From Halomicrobium sp. LC1Hm (GTDB taxonomy: Archaea > Halobacteriota > Halobacteria > Halobacteriales > Haloarculaceae), in contig NZ_CP044129.1 of assembly GCF_009617995.1 (NCBI RefSeq), positions 2,418,001-2,482,000 on the forward strand: DNA of 64,000 nt, given 5' to 3'. Of this stretch, positions 1-7,254 are shown piece after piece. The notes under the pieces are model-generated. The model saw only the letters and a program-made list of their open reading frames with translations, was not told the DNA's origin and made no database searches. Both the position numbers and the translations under genes were made by a program. How positions within the stretch are numbered: the stretch's first letter is position 1; every line of letters begins with the position of its first letter.

Positions 1-2
1 GC

Positions 3-515
3 CTGCTCCACGAGATCCTGCTGGCCGAACACCTGATAGATCGGGGCGGCCCGCTGGGCGCACACGCCCGGAATCGCCGCCTCGAAGCACTGTCGGGAAT
101 GCTCTACGGGCAGGCGGCGAACGCGGCCTTCAAGCGTCGGCTTGCCGCGGCCGTCGACGACGGTGAGACGCTTTCGGCCGACCGCATCGCCGACGCGTCG
201 CTCGCGGTACAGTCCCAGTTCGATCCCGCACTCGAACCGTGTAAACGCTCGCGATACCAGTGGCTCACGGGGCAACTCTTCCGCGACGCGTTCCACCACT
301 ACCAGTACGTCCTCGGGGCCGTCGGCGCGCTGCACGTCCGCGAATCGCTACGCGAGGACGGACGTAGCCCGGCGGCGTACCGCGAGTTCCTCCGCACAAC
401 CGGACAAGAAGAGCCACTCGCTCAGTTCGAACGTCTGGGGATCGACCTGACCACGAGTGACCCCTACGAGCGTGCGACGAGTGTGTTCGACGGGTACCTG
501 GACGAGTGGACGTGA
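3..515 (+). CDS. Oligoendopeptidase F-like M3 metallopeptidase, C-terminal part
   Basis: An open frame enters from the left edge and ends at a TGA at 513-515, giving about 170 residues with no start codon in the window. The sequence matches the C-terminal helical region of M3B peptidases (PepF type): a LLHEILLAEHL helix of the kind that follows the zinc site, a VLGAVGALHV helix, and the closing pattern YREFLRTTGQEEP...LGIDLTTSDPYERA...F. The HExxH zinc motif would lie upstream, outside the window. In this family the enzyme is cytosolic and cuts short peptides. No other gene follows in the same direction before the tRNA region, so it looks like the last gene of its transcript. The family call is fairly secure; the symbol is withheld because the catalytic part is not visible. 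Confidence 0.75.
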   Translation: MLHEILLAEHLIDRGGPLGAHARNRRLEALSGMLYGQAANAAFKRRLAAAVDDGETLSADRIADASLAVQSQFDPALEPCKRSRYQWLTGQLFRDAFHHYQYVLGAVGALHVRESLREDGRSPAAYREFLRTTGQEEPLAQFERLGIDLTTSDPYERATSVFDGYLDEWT

Positions 516-741
516 GGGATTCGGGTTTCGACTGCACGGGAAGCAGTGGCGCGCGCCGTCGCGCCCTCGTGGCGTGACGAAGCCGGAGTCGGCTGGGGAG
601 GAACGCGGGTCGTCCTTTCCGACGCACGGACCACTCGCAAAGACGCCGAGAGACGGAGTCTCCCACACCTTCACACGTTCCGTTCGCTGAAAAACGCCGA
701 GAAGCGAAGCCTCTCGTGCTCTATCTCGTTTCACCCGATAG

Positions 742-764
742 AACGCCGAGGAGGAGATTTGAAC
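742..764 (-). repeat. Duplicate of the tRNA-Ser 3' end (candidate attachment-site scar)
   Basis: These 23 bases are identical to 980-1002, which covers the last part of the tRNA-Ser gene (acceptor 3' strand, discriminator and part of the T-arm). The rest of the tRNA is not duplicated. A perfect copy of a tRNA 3' end a few hundred bases away is the classic footprint of site-specific integration. No integrase lies between the copies, so it would be a scar or a nested remnant. Confidence 0.6.
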
Positions 765-785
765 CGGAGGAAGACGTTCCTGCTC

Positions 786-865
786 ATACTGCCGGCTGTC
801 ACTTCGTGAAGATCTTCGCCACCCCGGGGTGGCGAAATCATTCACAGACTTACAGCCGGTAGTAT
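786..865 (+). repeat. 80-bp palindromic repeat, copy 1
   Basis: The element begins ATACTGCCGGCTGT and ends ACAGCCGGTAGTAT, so its ends are inverted repeats (13 of 14 paired). The whole 80 bases fold into one imperfect hairpin of two 40-base arms, centred on CCCCGGGG flanked by CGCCA/TGGCG. Three other full copies of exactly the same length lie at 18396-18475 (opposite orientation), 45226-45305 and 60148-60227. No target-site duplication is evident at the flanks. Confidence 0.85.
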
Positions 866-981
866 CACTTCGTTGCGCGGGCTGCGACTTCCGGGGTTCA
901 AATCTCCGCGTGTGGCGTTTCCTGCTCACAGGTCGATCGACACGCACAGCGGTCGCTCGAAGGCTGGTATTCGCAGGAAAA

Positions 982-1067
982 CGCCGAGGAGGAGATTTGA
1001 ACTCCTGTGTCCTGAACGGACAGTTGCTCTCGAAGCAACCGCCTTGGCCGGGCTAGGCTACCTCGGC
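982..1067 (-). tRNA. tRNA-Ser (anticodon CGA)
   Basis: On the minus strand the sequence starts GCCGAGGTAGCC at 1067. It has a 7-bp acceptor stem GCCGAGG/CCTCGGC with discriminator G at 982. The anticodon stem is GTTGC/GCAAC around the loop TTCGAGA, giving anticodon CGA for UCG serine codons. There is a long variable arm, as expected of a class II tRNA, and a T-arm with loop TTCAAAT. The length is 86 bases; no intron and no encoded CCA are seen. Its 3' end is duplicated at 742-764. Confidence 0.93.
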
Positions 1068-1160
1068 TCACTTCATCGTAGCGCGATGTGCTCTTTATCG
1101 GTTTCGGTTCGAGCCGGGAGTGACAAGCGTTGGACAGCGCCACCCCGATTCCTCCGACAG

Positions 1161-1167
1161 TAATATT
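1161..1167 (+). promoter_or_regulatory. TATA element for moxR
   Basis: TAATATT lies 24-30 bases before the ATG at 1191, the spacing of a leaderless haloarchaeal promoter. It favours the ATG over an in-frame GTG at 1170. Confidence 0.55.
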
Positions 1168-1190
1168 GTGTGTGGCTGACAGTGGAAATT

Positions 1191-2147
1191 ATGGACGTGC
1201 CAGAAGCCAGCGACGTGTGTTCACGGGTGTTAGACGAGATGGGATCGGCAGTGATCGGCGAGCGATCGTTCTTCGAGACCGTGTTACTGGGCGTCGTCGG
1301 CCGCGGCCACGTCCTCCTGGAGGACGTGCCGGGGACGGGCAAGACGCTGACGGCCCAGACGATGGCCCAGACCCTGGGACTCAGCTTCTCCCGGATCCAG
1401 TTCACTCCCGACCTGCTGCCGGCAGATATCACCGGGACACACGTGTTCAACGAGCGCGAGCGGAGCTTCGAGTTCAACGAAGGGCCGATCTTCGCCAACG
1501 TCGTGCTGGCCGACGAGATCAACCGCGCGCCGCCCAAGACCCAGTCGGCGCTACTTGAGGCCATGGAGGAGGGGCAGGTCACCGTCGACGGCGACACCTA
1601 CGACCTTCCGCAGCCCTTCTTCGTCATCGCGACCCAGAACCCGGTCGAGATGGAGGGCACCTTCGAGCTGCCCGAGGCGCAGGTCGATCGCTTCCTCGCG
1701 AAGACGTCGATCGGGTACCCCGACGAGGACGGCGAGTTCGAGTTGCTCCAGCGTCGGGCCGGCCGCGTCGAGCAGAGCCCCTCCGTCGAGACGGTGCTGT
1801 CGCCCGAGGAAGTCGACGAACTGCGAGCGCTACCGGAGTCGATCACCGTCGAAGACGACGTGTTGCGCTACGTCTCGAACGTCGCCCGGGCGACCCGAGA
1901 GCACCGCCACGTGGACGTGGGTGTCTCGCCTCGTGGCACCCAGCGACTCTTCGAGGCGGTCCGTGCTCGGGCGCTGATCCGCGGTCGGGAGTTCGTGACG
2001 CCCGACGACGTGAAGGCCGTCGCACAGCCGGTGCTGGCCCATCGAGTCGTGCTGACGCCGGAGGCCCGCGTCGAGAACGTCGCCGAGGCGGCCGTCGTCG
2101 AGAGCGTGCTGGACGACGTGCCCGTGCCGACCGTGGCTCGCCAGTAG
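1191..2147 (+). CDS. MoxR-family AAA+ ATPase
   Basis: The 318-residue protein is a typical MoxR ATPase: Walker A DVPGTGKT at residues 45-52, Walker B VVLADEINR with D108/E109, then the MoxR block around NPVEMEGTFELPEAQVDRF and the C-terminal lid with SPRGTQRLFEA. MoxR proteins are cytosolic chaperone-like ATPases that often act with DUF58 or VWA partners on membrane or secreted complexes. Its neighbour fits this: it converges, with two bases between the stop codons, on a minus-strand operon containing a DUF58 protein. The start is set at the ATG 24 bases after a TATA element rather than at the upstream GTG. The family is certain; the substrate is unknown. Confidence 0.92.
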   Translation: MDVPEASDVCSRVLDEMGSAVIGERSFFETVLLGVVGRGHVLLEDVPGTGKTLTAQTMAQTLGLSFSRIQFTPDLLPADITGTHVFNERERSFEFNEGPIFANVVLADEINRAPPKTQSALLEAMEEGQVTVDGDTYDLPQPFFVIATQNPVEMEGTFELPEAQVDRFLAKTSIGYPDEDGEFELLQRRAGRVEQSPSVETVLSPEEVDELRALPESITVEDDVLRYVSNVARATREHRHVDVGVSPRGTQRLFEAVRARALIRGREFVTPDDVKAVAQPVLAHRVVLTPEARVENVAEAAVVESVLDDVPVPTVARQ

Positions 2148-2149
2148 CG

Positions 2150-2665
2150 TCACCGATCGAGCGCGTAGGTAAACAGCAGCGCCGCACCGAGCGACAGGGC
2201 GATCGCGGTCGTGGGCTGGCCGGTGCTCGCGGCGTCGTAGACGACGTAGCCGACGACCGCGACCGCGGAGCCGACGGCGACCGTCACACCCACGTGTGCG
2301 AGCTGGGCCCGCGTCGAGACCGCCGCGTGTCCGAGTTGCCGACCGAGGTCGATGCCGTGCTCACCCGCGTCCCACGCGACGACCGCCGCCCCCGCAGCGA
2401 CCAGCATCGGGACCGGTTCGGTCCCTGCGACGCCGGCCAGCAGGACGGCCCCGAACAGCCCCGCGGAGCCGATCCGGTGGAGCAGTCGCGACCCCCGGCG
2501 CACGCCGAACGAGACCACGACGAGCGCGCACAGGCCGACGGCACCGGCAAGCAGCGTCGTCGCGCTGACCAGCACGGTCACGAGCCCGGCGGCGACGGCG
2601 ACCGCGACCGAGGCCGTGCCCGGCCGGGTGTCGAGCGAGCCGGCGTCGGTGGCGCGGGTGCTCAT
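2150..2665 (-). CDS. Small multi-pass membrane protein (DUF7519-like), last gene of DUF58 operon
   Basis: This 171-residue protein starts at an ATG overlapping the DUF58 stop (ATGA, 2662-2665). It is almost entirely hydrophobic helices, such as GLVTVLVSATTLLAGAVGL and VGVTVAVGSAVAVVGYVVY, with a conserved-looking WDAGEHGIDLGRQLGHAA segment between them. A paralogue of the same length and position (WDSAGTAIDLGAQLGRSA) sits at 56750-57259, which supports it as a real gene although the open frame continues far upstream. I believe such proteins are called DUF7519 in haloarchaeal annotation (from memory). It is probably a membrane partner of the DUF58/DUF4129 complex. The function is unknown. Confidence 0.75.
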   Translation of the reverse strand: MSTRATDAGSLDTRPGTASVAVAVAAGLVTVLVSATTLLAGAVGLCALVVVSFGVRRGSRLLHRIGSAGLFGAVLLAGVAGTEPVPMLVAAGAAVVAWDAGEHGIDLGRQLGHAAVSTRAQLAHVGVTVAVGSAVAVVGYVVYDAASTGQPTTAIALSLGAALLFTYALDR

Positions 2666-4017
2666 CGCGACCCCCCGTCCCAGCGGGCGAGCGCGTGCGG
2701 GAACGGTTCCGTCCCGTCCCAGTCGACGACCGGAATGTCGCGCTGGCGGAGGTCCGCGAGACGCAGCGACCGCCTGACTCCGGCCAGTCGGTGCCCGGCG
2801 GAGTCGTCGGCCGTCGGGTCCGGCGAGACTACCGTCGTCCGGTGGCCGTTGGCGTCGAGTCGGATCGCAGCGCCGGCCACGTGATCGTTGGTCAGCGGCG
2901 AGAACACGACGATCTGGGCGTCCGTGGGCGCGCGACGCCTGATCCGCTGGACCGCGGCGTAGAGGTTGGTCTCCGCGTCGGGCCCAGACGGCGAGAGCGC
3001 CGGCTCCGTCGAGAGGAACTCGCGTGCTCGAACGCGGTGTTCGTCCCCGTTGCCCGGCGAGAGCCAGCAGTCCGTCGGCGACAGCGCCGTCAGCCCCACG
3101 TCGTGGCCCGCGTCGGTCAGCGAGACGTAGGCGTGGCCCGCCGCGTCGACGGCCGCGTCGAGCGCCGTCCGGGCCTGTGGCGCTGGGGCGGCGTACGCCG
3201 CCTGTCGAGCGTCGACGACCAGCACGACCGAGACGCTGCGTTCGACCCGGTACTGGACGGTCGTGAGGTCCCCGGTTCGGGCGGTTCGGTTCCAGTCGAC
3301 ACGGTTCAGCGGGTCGCCCGGACGGTACTCGCGGGTCGCGTAGAACTCCACGCCGGGCCCGCCGGTGTCTGCCGGGAACCGGCCCGTGTGACGGGTGGTC
3401 TGTGATCGCAGCGGAAAGGCGACGCTCTGGCTCGGCAGCGACGCCTCGCAGCCGACGGTGTCGGGCGCGTCGACCGTGCCGCGTCGCTCCGTGGCCCCGG
3501 ACGCGTCCCGGGCGAGGACCGTCGTCGGCTCGAACTCGTGACGGCCCCGCCGAGCCCGCAGCGAGTAGGAGAACGTCGTCTCCTGGCCCGGTCGGAGCGC
3601 GGTCGCGACGCGGGGCGACCCCTCGACGACGGTCATCTTCGGCGGGACGCCGTCGACGAGCCGCAGGTCCGGCATCGTCCGGTCGCTCTCGTTGCGCACC
3701 GTCACGGTCACCGCGACGGTGTCGTCGGTGTCGGGAGCGTCGTCGCTGATCGAGCGCTCGACGCTCACCTCGACCGGCGGCGGCGAGGTGAACTGCCCGT
3801 AGCCCGCGAAGGCGATCCCGAAGGCGCTGGTCAGCAGGAGGCCGGGCTCGCGGGTCAGGACGCCCACTCCGAGCGCCAGGAGCGCGAAGACGGTAACGCC
3901 GTACCACCGCCTCGTCCGGCGGTCGACGACCGTCCCCGGTTCGATCTCGAACTCGGCAGCTTCGTCGGTCGCGCCGGCAGCGCGGGTGGCCGCGGCCGGA
4001 ATCGAGCTGAACGACAT
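2662..4017 (-). CDS. DUF58 domain protein
   Basis: 451 residues. A hydrophobic N-terminal region with two helices (about residues 40-75) is followed by a beta-rich segment (VAVTVTVRNESDRTMPDLRLVDG). Then comes the DUF58 hallmark REYRPGDPLNRVDWNRTART and a VWA-like fold with VVLVVDARQ and QIVVFSPLTND. The DUF58 part would face the cytosol, where it is a common partner of MoxR ATPases. Its start overlaps the DUF7269-like stop and its stop overlaps the DUF7519-like start, so translation is probably coupled. Its closest relative here is the second half of the fused gene at 57256-59181. Confidence 0.88.
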   Translation of the reverse strand: MSFSSIPAAATRAAGATDEAAEFEIEPGTVVDRRTRRWYGVTVFALLALGVGVLTREPGLLLTSAFGIAFAGYGQFTSPPPVEVSVERSISDDAPDTDDTVAVTVTVRNESDRTMPDLRLVDGVPPKMTVVEGSPRVATALRPGQETTFSYSLRARRGRHEFEPTTVLARDASGATERRGTVDAPDTVGCEASLPSQSVAFPLRSQTTRHTGRFPADTGGPGVEFYATREYRPGDPLNRVDWNRTARTGDLTTVQYRVERSVSVVLVVDARQAAYAAPAPQARTALDAAVDAAGHAYVSLTDAGHDVGLTALSPTDCWLSPGNGDEHRVRAREFLSTEPALSPSGPDAETNLYAAVQRIRRRAPTDAQIVVFSPLTNDHVAGAAIRLDANGHRTTVVSPDPTADDSAGHRLAGVRRSLRLADLRQRDIPVVDWDGTEPFPHALARWDGGSR

Positions 4018-4592
4018 CAGGCCTCACCACCGTCCTCGACGATGCGATCGAGCTCCGCGGCCACGCGGCCGGCGCGTCGCGGGAACGGCCCCGACCCCCA
4101 GAACGTGCCGGTGACGGACTCGCGGAACGACGAGCCGGCACCGCTGGCGGACGCGAAGAACTCCGCCGCCAGCTCGTCGTCGGTCCAGGTGCCCTCGTCG
4201 AGGCGGCGGCGCGCTTCCGCCTCGGAGAGCCCGCGGTACTGTGTCAGCACCGACAGCGCCGCGTCTTCGAGGTCGCTCCGGACCGCGAGCGCCTGCTGGT
4301 CCCCACCGGAGACGCCGAACGAGGGAGCCTGCGAGAGCAAGGCGTCGAACTCGTCGCCCGGCACGGCGGCCGGCCGGCCACGCTCTGGCTCGGGGAGCGG
4401 GCCGGCGTCTGAGTCCCGCCCGAACCACTTGTAGGCGCGGGACAGCCCCGCGAGGACCGCGAAGCCGGCGAGTACGGTCGGGAGCAGCGACGGCAGCGAA
4501 GCGACGGCGACGGCGTCGGGAGCGAACGCGAGCACGAGCCCGACGACGGCGGCACCGGTCGCGACTGCCAACAGGAGCCTGCGGCGGTTCAT
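4017..4592 (-). CDS. DUF7269-like membrane protein of the DUF58 operon
   Basis: 191 residues: two N-terminal membrane helices (LLLAVATGAAVVGLVLAFA and LLPTVLAGFAVLAGLS), then a soluble part. The soluble part contains SVLTQYRGLSEAEARRRLDEGTWTDDELAAEFFAS and ends in RRAGRVAAELDRIVEDG. The same motif (LTRYRGDSEATAREAIERGTWTDDPVAAGFLA) forms the N-terminal part of the fused paralogue at 57256-59181, showing these are the same domain. The ATG at 4592 overlaps the upstream DUF4129 stop by four bases. No enzymatic motif is visible; it is probably a structural partner in the DUF58/DUF4129 membrane assembly. The DUF7269 name is from memory. Confidence 0.75.
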   Translation of the reverse strand: MNRRRLLLAVATGAAVVGLVLAFAPDAVAVASLPSLLPTVLAGFAVLAGLSRAYKWFGRDSDAGPLPEPERGRPAAVPGDEFDALLSQAPSFGVSGGDQQALAVRSDLEDAALSVLTQYRGLSEAEARRRLDEGTWTDDELAAEFFASASGAGSSFRESVTGTFWGSGPFPRRAGRVAAELDRIVEDGGEA

Positions 4593-5530
4593 CGGTCGCC
4601 CTCCGATCGCAGCCGATCCAGCGCGGACCGCGCGCTCGTCTCGCGCTCGCTGGTCGGCGGGCGCTGGCCGTACCGGACCTCGCGGAAGCGGTCGGTCAGG
4701 GTCGCTACGGCGTCTCGATCGAAGCCCGCCGCCCGTGCGCTGGCGGCGATCTCTGCGGGCGTCTGGGTCCGGCGGTCGGCGTCCTCGACCTCGCTTGCCA
4801 GCTCTCGCCAGGCCCGATAGACCGCGTTGGTCGCCTCGGCGTCGGCGTCTTCGAACCGGCCGCTCGCGCGTGAGGCCGCGACGGTGTCCGGCTCGCGGGA
4901 CGGGTCGGGAGCGTCGGCGACCGATTCCGCCGACCCGTCGGCGTCTGGCGTCAGCCGCGACGCGAGCACGACGAGACCGGCGACGAGGACGACCGCACCG
5001 ATCACGAGCGCGACCAGCGGGAGCGCGTCGGTCGCCGTGTCGGCGGCGACGGCGCTGGCGGAGCCACCACCTTCGACGTGCTCTGGCGATCCGGAGGTCG
5101 AGCGGTCGGTTTCGGGCTCGCCCCAGGAGAGCGTGAACAGCTGGGAGCCAAACAGCACGAGCCAGGCGACACCGGCGGGGACGATGGTGGTGACGGCGTG
5201 TTTGAGCAGTTCGGGCACCGCGCTGGCACCCTCTCGCCACAGTCGGTACCCGACCCACGCCAGGTACGCGACGATGCCACCGACGAGCAGGAGTTGCAAC
5301 ACGGGGCTAACCCAGTTGCCGAACGGAGACGAGGCGTTCGGAGCGACCGTATCGGCCATCGCCTCGGCGGTGTAGCCGGTACCGTCCGAGGAACCCGCTC
5401 CCTCGCCCTCACCCTCGCCGGTCCCGACCGCCGTGGCCGTCTCGGGGCTGTCGAGCCCCGCTGCGGCCGCGGAAATCGCGAGGACCCCCAACACGACGAC
5501 GAGCACCGGTCCGATGCGGTCGACAGTCAT
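4589..5530 (-). CDS. DUF4129 domain membrane protein, first gene of the operon
   Basis: 313 residues. There is a signal-like first helix (IGPVLVVVLGVLAISAAAAG), a Gly/Glu/Ser-rich exported stretch, two or three more membrane helices, and a C-terminal DUF4129 region. That region reads NAVYRAWRELASEVEDADRRTQTPAEIAASARAAGFDRDAVATLTDRFREVRYG. DUF4129 domains are usually found at the C-terminus of transglutaminase-like membrane proteins or as partners of DUF58. The start was placed at the ATG at 5530 because a TATA element sits 24-32 bases before it; the longer open frame to 5665 crosses that promoter. Heads the DUF4129-DUF7269-DUF58-DUF7519 operon. Confidence 0.82.
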   Translation of the reverse strand: MTVDRIGPVLVVVLGVLAISAAAAGLDSPETATAVGTGEGEGEGAGSSDGTGYTAEAMADTVAPNASSPFGNWVSPVLQLLLVGGIVAYLAWVGYRLWREGASAVPELLKHAVTTIVPAGVAWLVLFGSQLFTLSWGEPETDRSTSGSPEHVEGGGSASAVAADTATDALPLVALVIGAVVLVAGLVVLASRLTPDADGSAESVADAPDPSREPDTVAASRASGRFEDADAEATNAVYRAWRELASEVEDADRRTQTPAEIAASARAAGFDRDAVATLTDRFREVRYGQRPPTSERETSARSALDRLRSEGDR

Positions 5531-5553
5531 CGATCCCACGTTCGAGGGGCCTG

Positions 5554-5562
5554 TATGTAAAA
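5554..5562 (-). promoter_or_regulatory. TATA element for the DUF4129/DUF58 operon
   Basis: On the minus strand the sequence reads TTTTACATA, 24-32 bases before the ATG at 5530, implying a nearly leaderless transcript. Confidence 0.55.
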
Positions 5563-5664
5563 TTACAGTGTCGCGATCGGCGACCGAAAGCGGACGGTCA
5601 CGAACCGCCCGCGGCAGTGTTCCACGGAGAGACGGTCCCGGGAGACAGTCGAGGGTGACACGCA

Positions 5665-7254
5665 TCAGGCGTCGTCTGGGTCGCCGTAGCCGCCACCGCC
5701 CGGCGTCTCGACTCTGACGGTAGTGCCGGCCTCGACCGCGCGGGTGAGCTTCGAGGCCACGGCCTCGCCGTCGACGAAGTTCTCGCCGACGGTCCCGTCT
5801 GTCCCCCCGGCTCGGCCCGCTGGCGGCGTCTGGCGGCGATCGGTCAGCAGCGAGACGGTGGCGTCGGTCTCGACGACGATCTCCCGGACGAGTCCGTCAC
5901 CGCCGCGATAGCGGCCGGGACCGCCCGTGTCCGAGCGCAGCGAGTACTCGGCGACCCGCAGCGGGTACGCCGCCTCCAGCGCCTCGACCGGCGTGTTTCG
6001 CGTGTTCGTCATCCCCACCTGGACGCCGGAGGCACCGTCCCGGTTCGGCGTCGCGCCCGCGCCGCCGCCGATGGTCTCGTAGTAGGTGAACTCCGGTCCC
6101 CCGACGACGAGATTGTTCATCGTCCCCTGGCTCTCTGCCGGGACGCGGTCGGGTGCGGCCGCCGCGAGCGCGTCGAAGACGACCTCGGTGACCCGCTGGC
6201 TCGTCTCGACGTTGCCGCCGACGACCGCCGCGGGCGGCGTGGGGTTCAGCAGCGATCCCTCGGGAGCCGCGACCGTGACGGGGTCGTAACAGCCCTGGTT
6301 CGGCGGGATATCCGGGTCTGTGATACATCGTATGACGTAGTAGACGGCGCTCTCGGCGACGGCGAGCGGCGCGTTCACGTTGCCCGCGACCTGCGGGGCA
6401 GTCCCCGCGAAGTCGACCGTCACCGCGCCGTCCTCGACGGTCACGGTAACCTCGATCGGCACCGCCGTGTCGGTCACGCCGTCGCCCTCGATCGTCCCCG
6501 AGGCCTCGTAGGTGCCCGGTTCGAGGGCCGACAGCTCGCGCTCCATCCGCGCTCGCGAGTAGTCGACGACGGCGTCGAAGGCCGCGAGCAGCCCCTCGCC
6601 GTGGTCGTCGAGCAGTTCGCCGATCCGGCGGGCTCCGCGCTCGTTGGCGGCCAGTTGGGCCTGCACGTCGGCCCGGCGCTGGGCCGGGTTGCGGACGTTG
6701 GCCAGCACCAGCTCTAACACGTCTGAGACCACCGTCCCGTCGGCGACGATCCGGACCGGCGGCACGCGCAGCCCCTCCTGCTGGATCTCGCGTGCTCCGG
6801 CGGGCATGCTGCCGGGAGCCATCCCGCCCACGTCGGCGTGGTGGGCCCGCGAGACGGCGTACGCGACGATCTCGTCGTCTCCGGTGGGCCGGTCGCCGGA
6901 CCGGGACCGACGGCCGCCTGCTCCCGCCCCGATCGGCGAGACGAAGGTCACGTCCGGGAGGTGGGTGCCACCGGCGAAGGGGTCGTTGAGCGCGAACACG
7001 TCGCCGGGTCGTGGGTCCCGGTCCCGGATCGCGTCGACGGCACGGGGCATCGCACCGAGGTGGACCGGGATGTGTTCGGCCTGTGCGACCAGCCGCCCGT
7101 CGGCGTCGAACAGCGCGGTCGAGCAGTCCCGACGCTCGGTGATGTTGGGCGAGTAGGCACCCCGGATCAGCACCTCGCCCATCTCCTCGGCGACGCTCTC
7201 CAGCTGGTTCCGGAGGATTTCGAGCTCGACCGCGTCGACGGCGTCGTCGGTCAC
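5665..7254 (-). CDS. hyuB: Hydantoinase B / oxoprolinase family subunit (HyuB)
   Basis: 529 residues with the HyuB signature throughout: [41 protein letters not shown] near the start, [33 protein letters not shown], and a Gly-rich end [13 protein letters not shown]. HyuB pairs with HyuA to open cyclic amides such as hydantoins or 5-oxoproline at the cost of ATP; acetone carboxylase is related. The start is the GTG at 7254 that overlaps the hyuA stop (GTGA). A longer open frame to 7305 lies inside hyuA and is disfavoured. The true substrate cannot be read from the sequence. Confidence 0.9.
   Translation of the reverse strand: MTDDAVDAVELEILRNQLESVAEEMGEVLIRGAYSPNITERRDCSTALFDADGRLVAQAEHIPVHLGAMPRAVDAIRDRDPRPGDVFALNDPFAGGTHLPDVTFVSPIGAGAGGRRSRSGDRPTGDDEIVAYAVSRAHHADVGGMAPGSMPAGAREIQQEGLRVPPVRIVADGTVVSDVLELVLANVRNPAQRRADVQAQLAANERGARRIGELLDDHGEGLLAAFDAVVDYSRARMERELSALEPGTYEASGTIEGDGVTDTAVPIEVTVTVEDGAVTVDFAGTAPQVAGNVNAPLAVAESAVYYVIRCITDPDIPPNQGCYDPVTVAAPEGSLLNPTPPAAVVGGNVETSQRVTEVVFDALAAAAPDRVPAESQGTMNNLVVGGPEFTYYETIGGGAGATPNRDGASGVQVGMTNTRNTPVEALEAAYPLRVAEYSLRSDTGGPGRYRGGDGLVREIVVETDATVSLLTDRRQTPPAGRAGGTDGTVGENFVDGEAVASKLTRAVEAGTTVRVETPGGGGYGDPDDA

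Larger units (their letters stand above)
516..981. other. Non-coding stretch with tRNA 3'-end fragments and a palindromic repeat
   Basis: No convincing gene is present between the peptidase tail and the tRNA. The segment holds a 23-bp copy of the tRNA-Ser 3' end (742-764) and the first 80-bp palindromic repeat (786-865). Around 893-909 on the plus strand there is a T-arm-like fragment with the loop TTCAAAT. Shorter blocks beginning CGCCGAG recur near 644 and 691. The pattern looks like debris from repeated integration and excision at a tRNA gene. Open frames across it are incidental. Confidence 0.6.
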
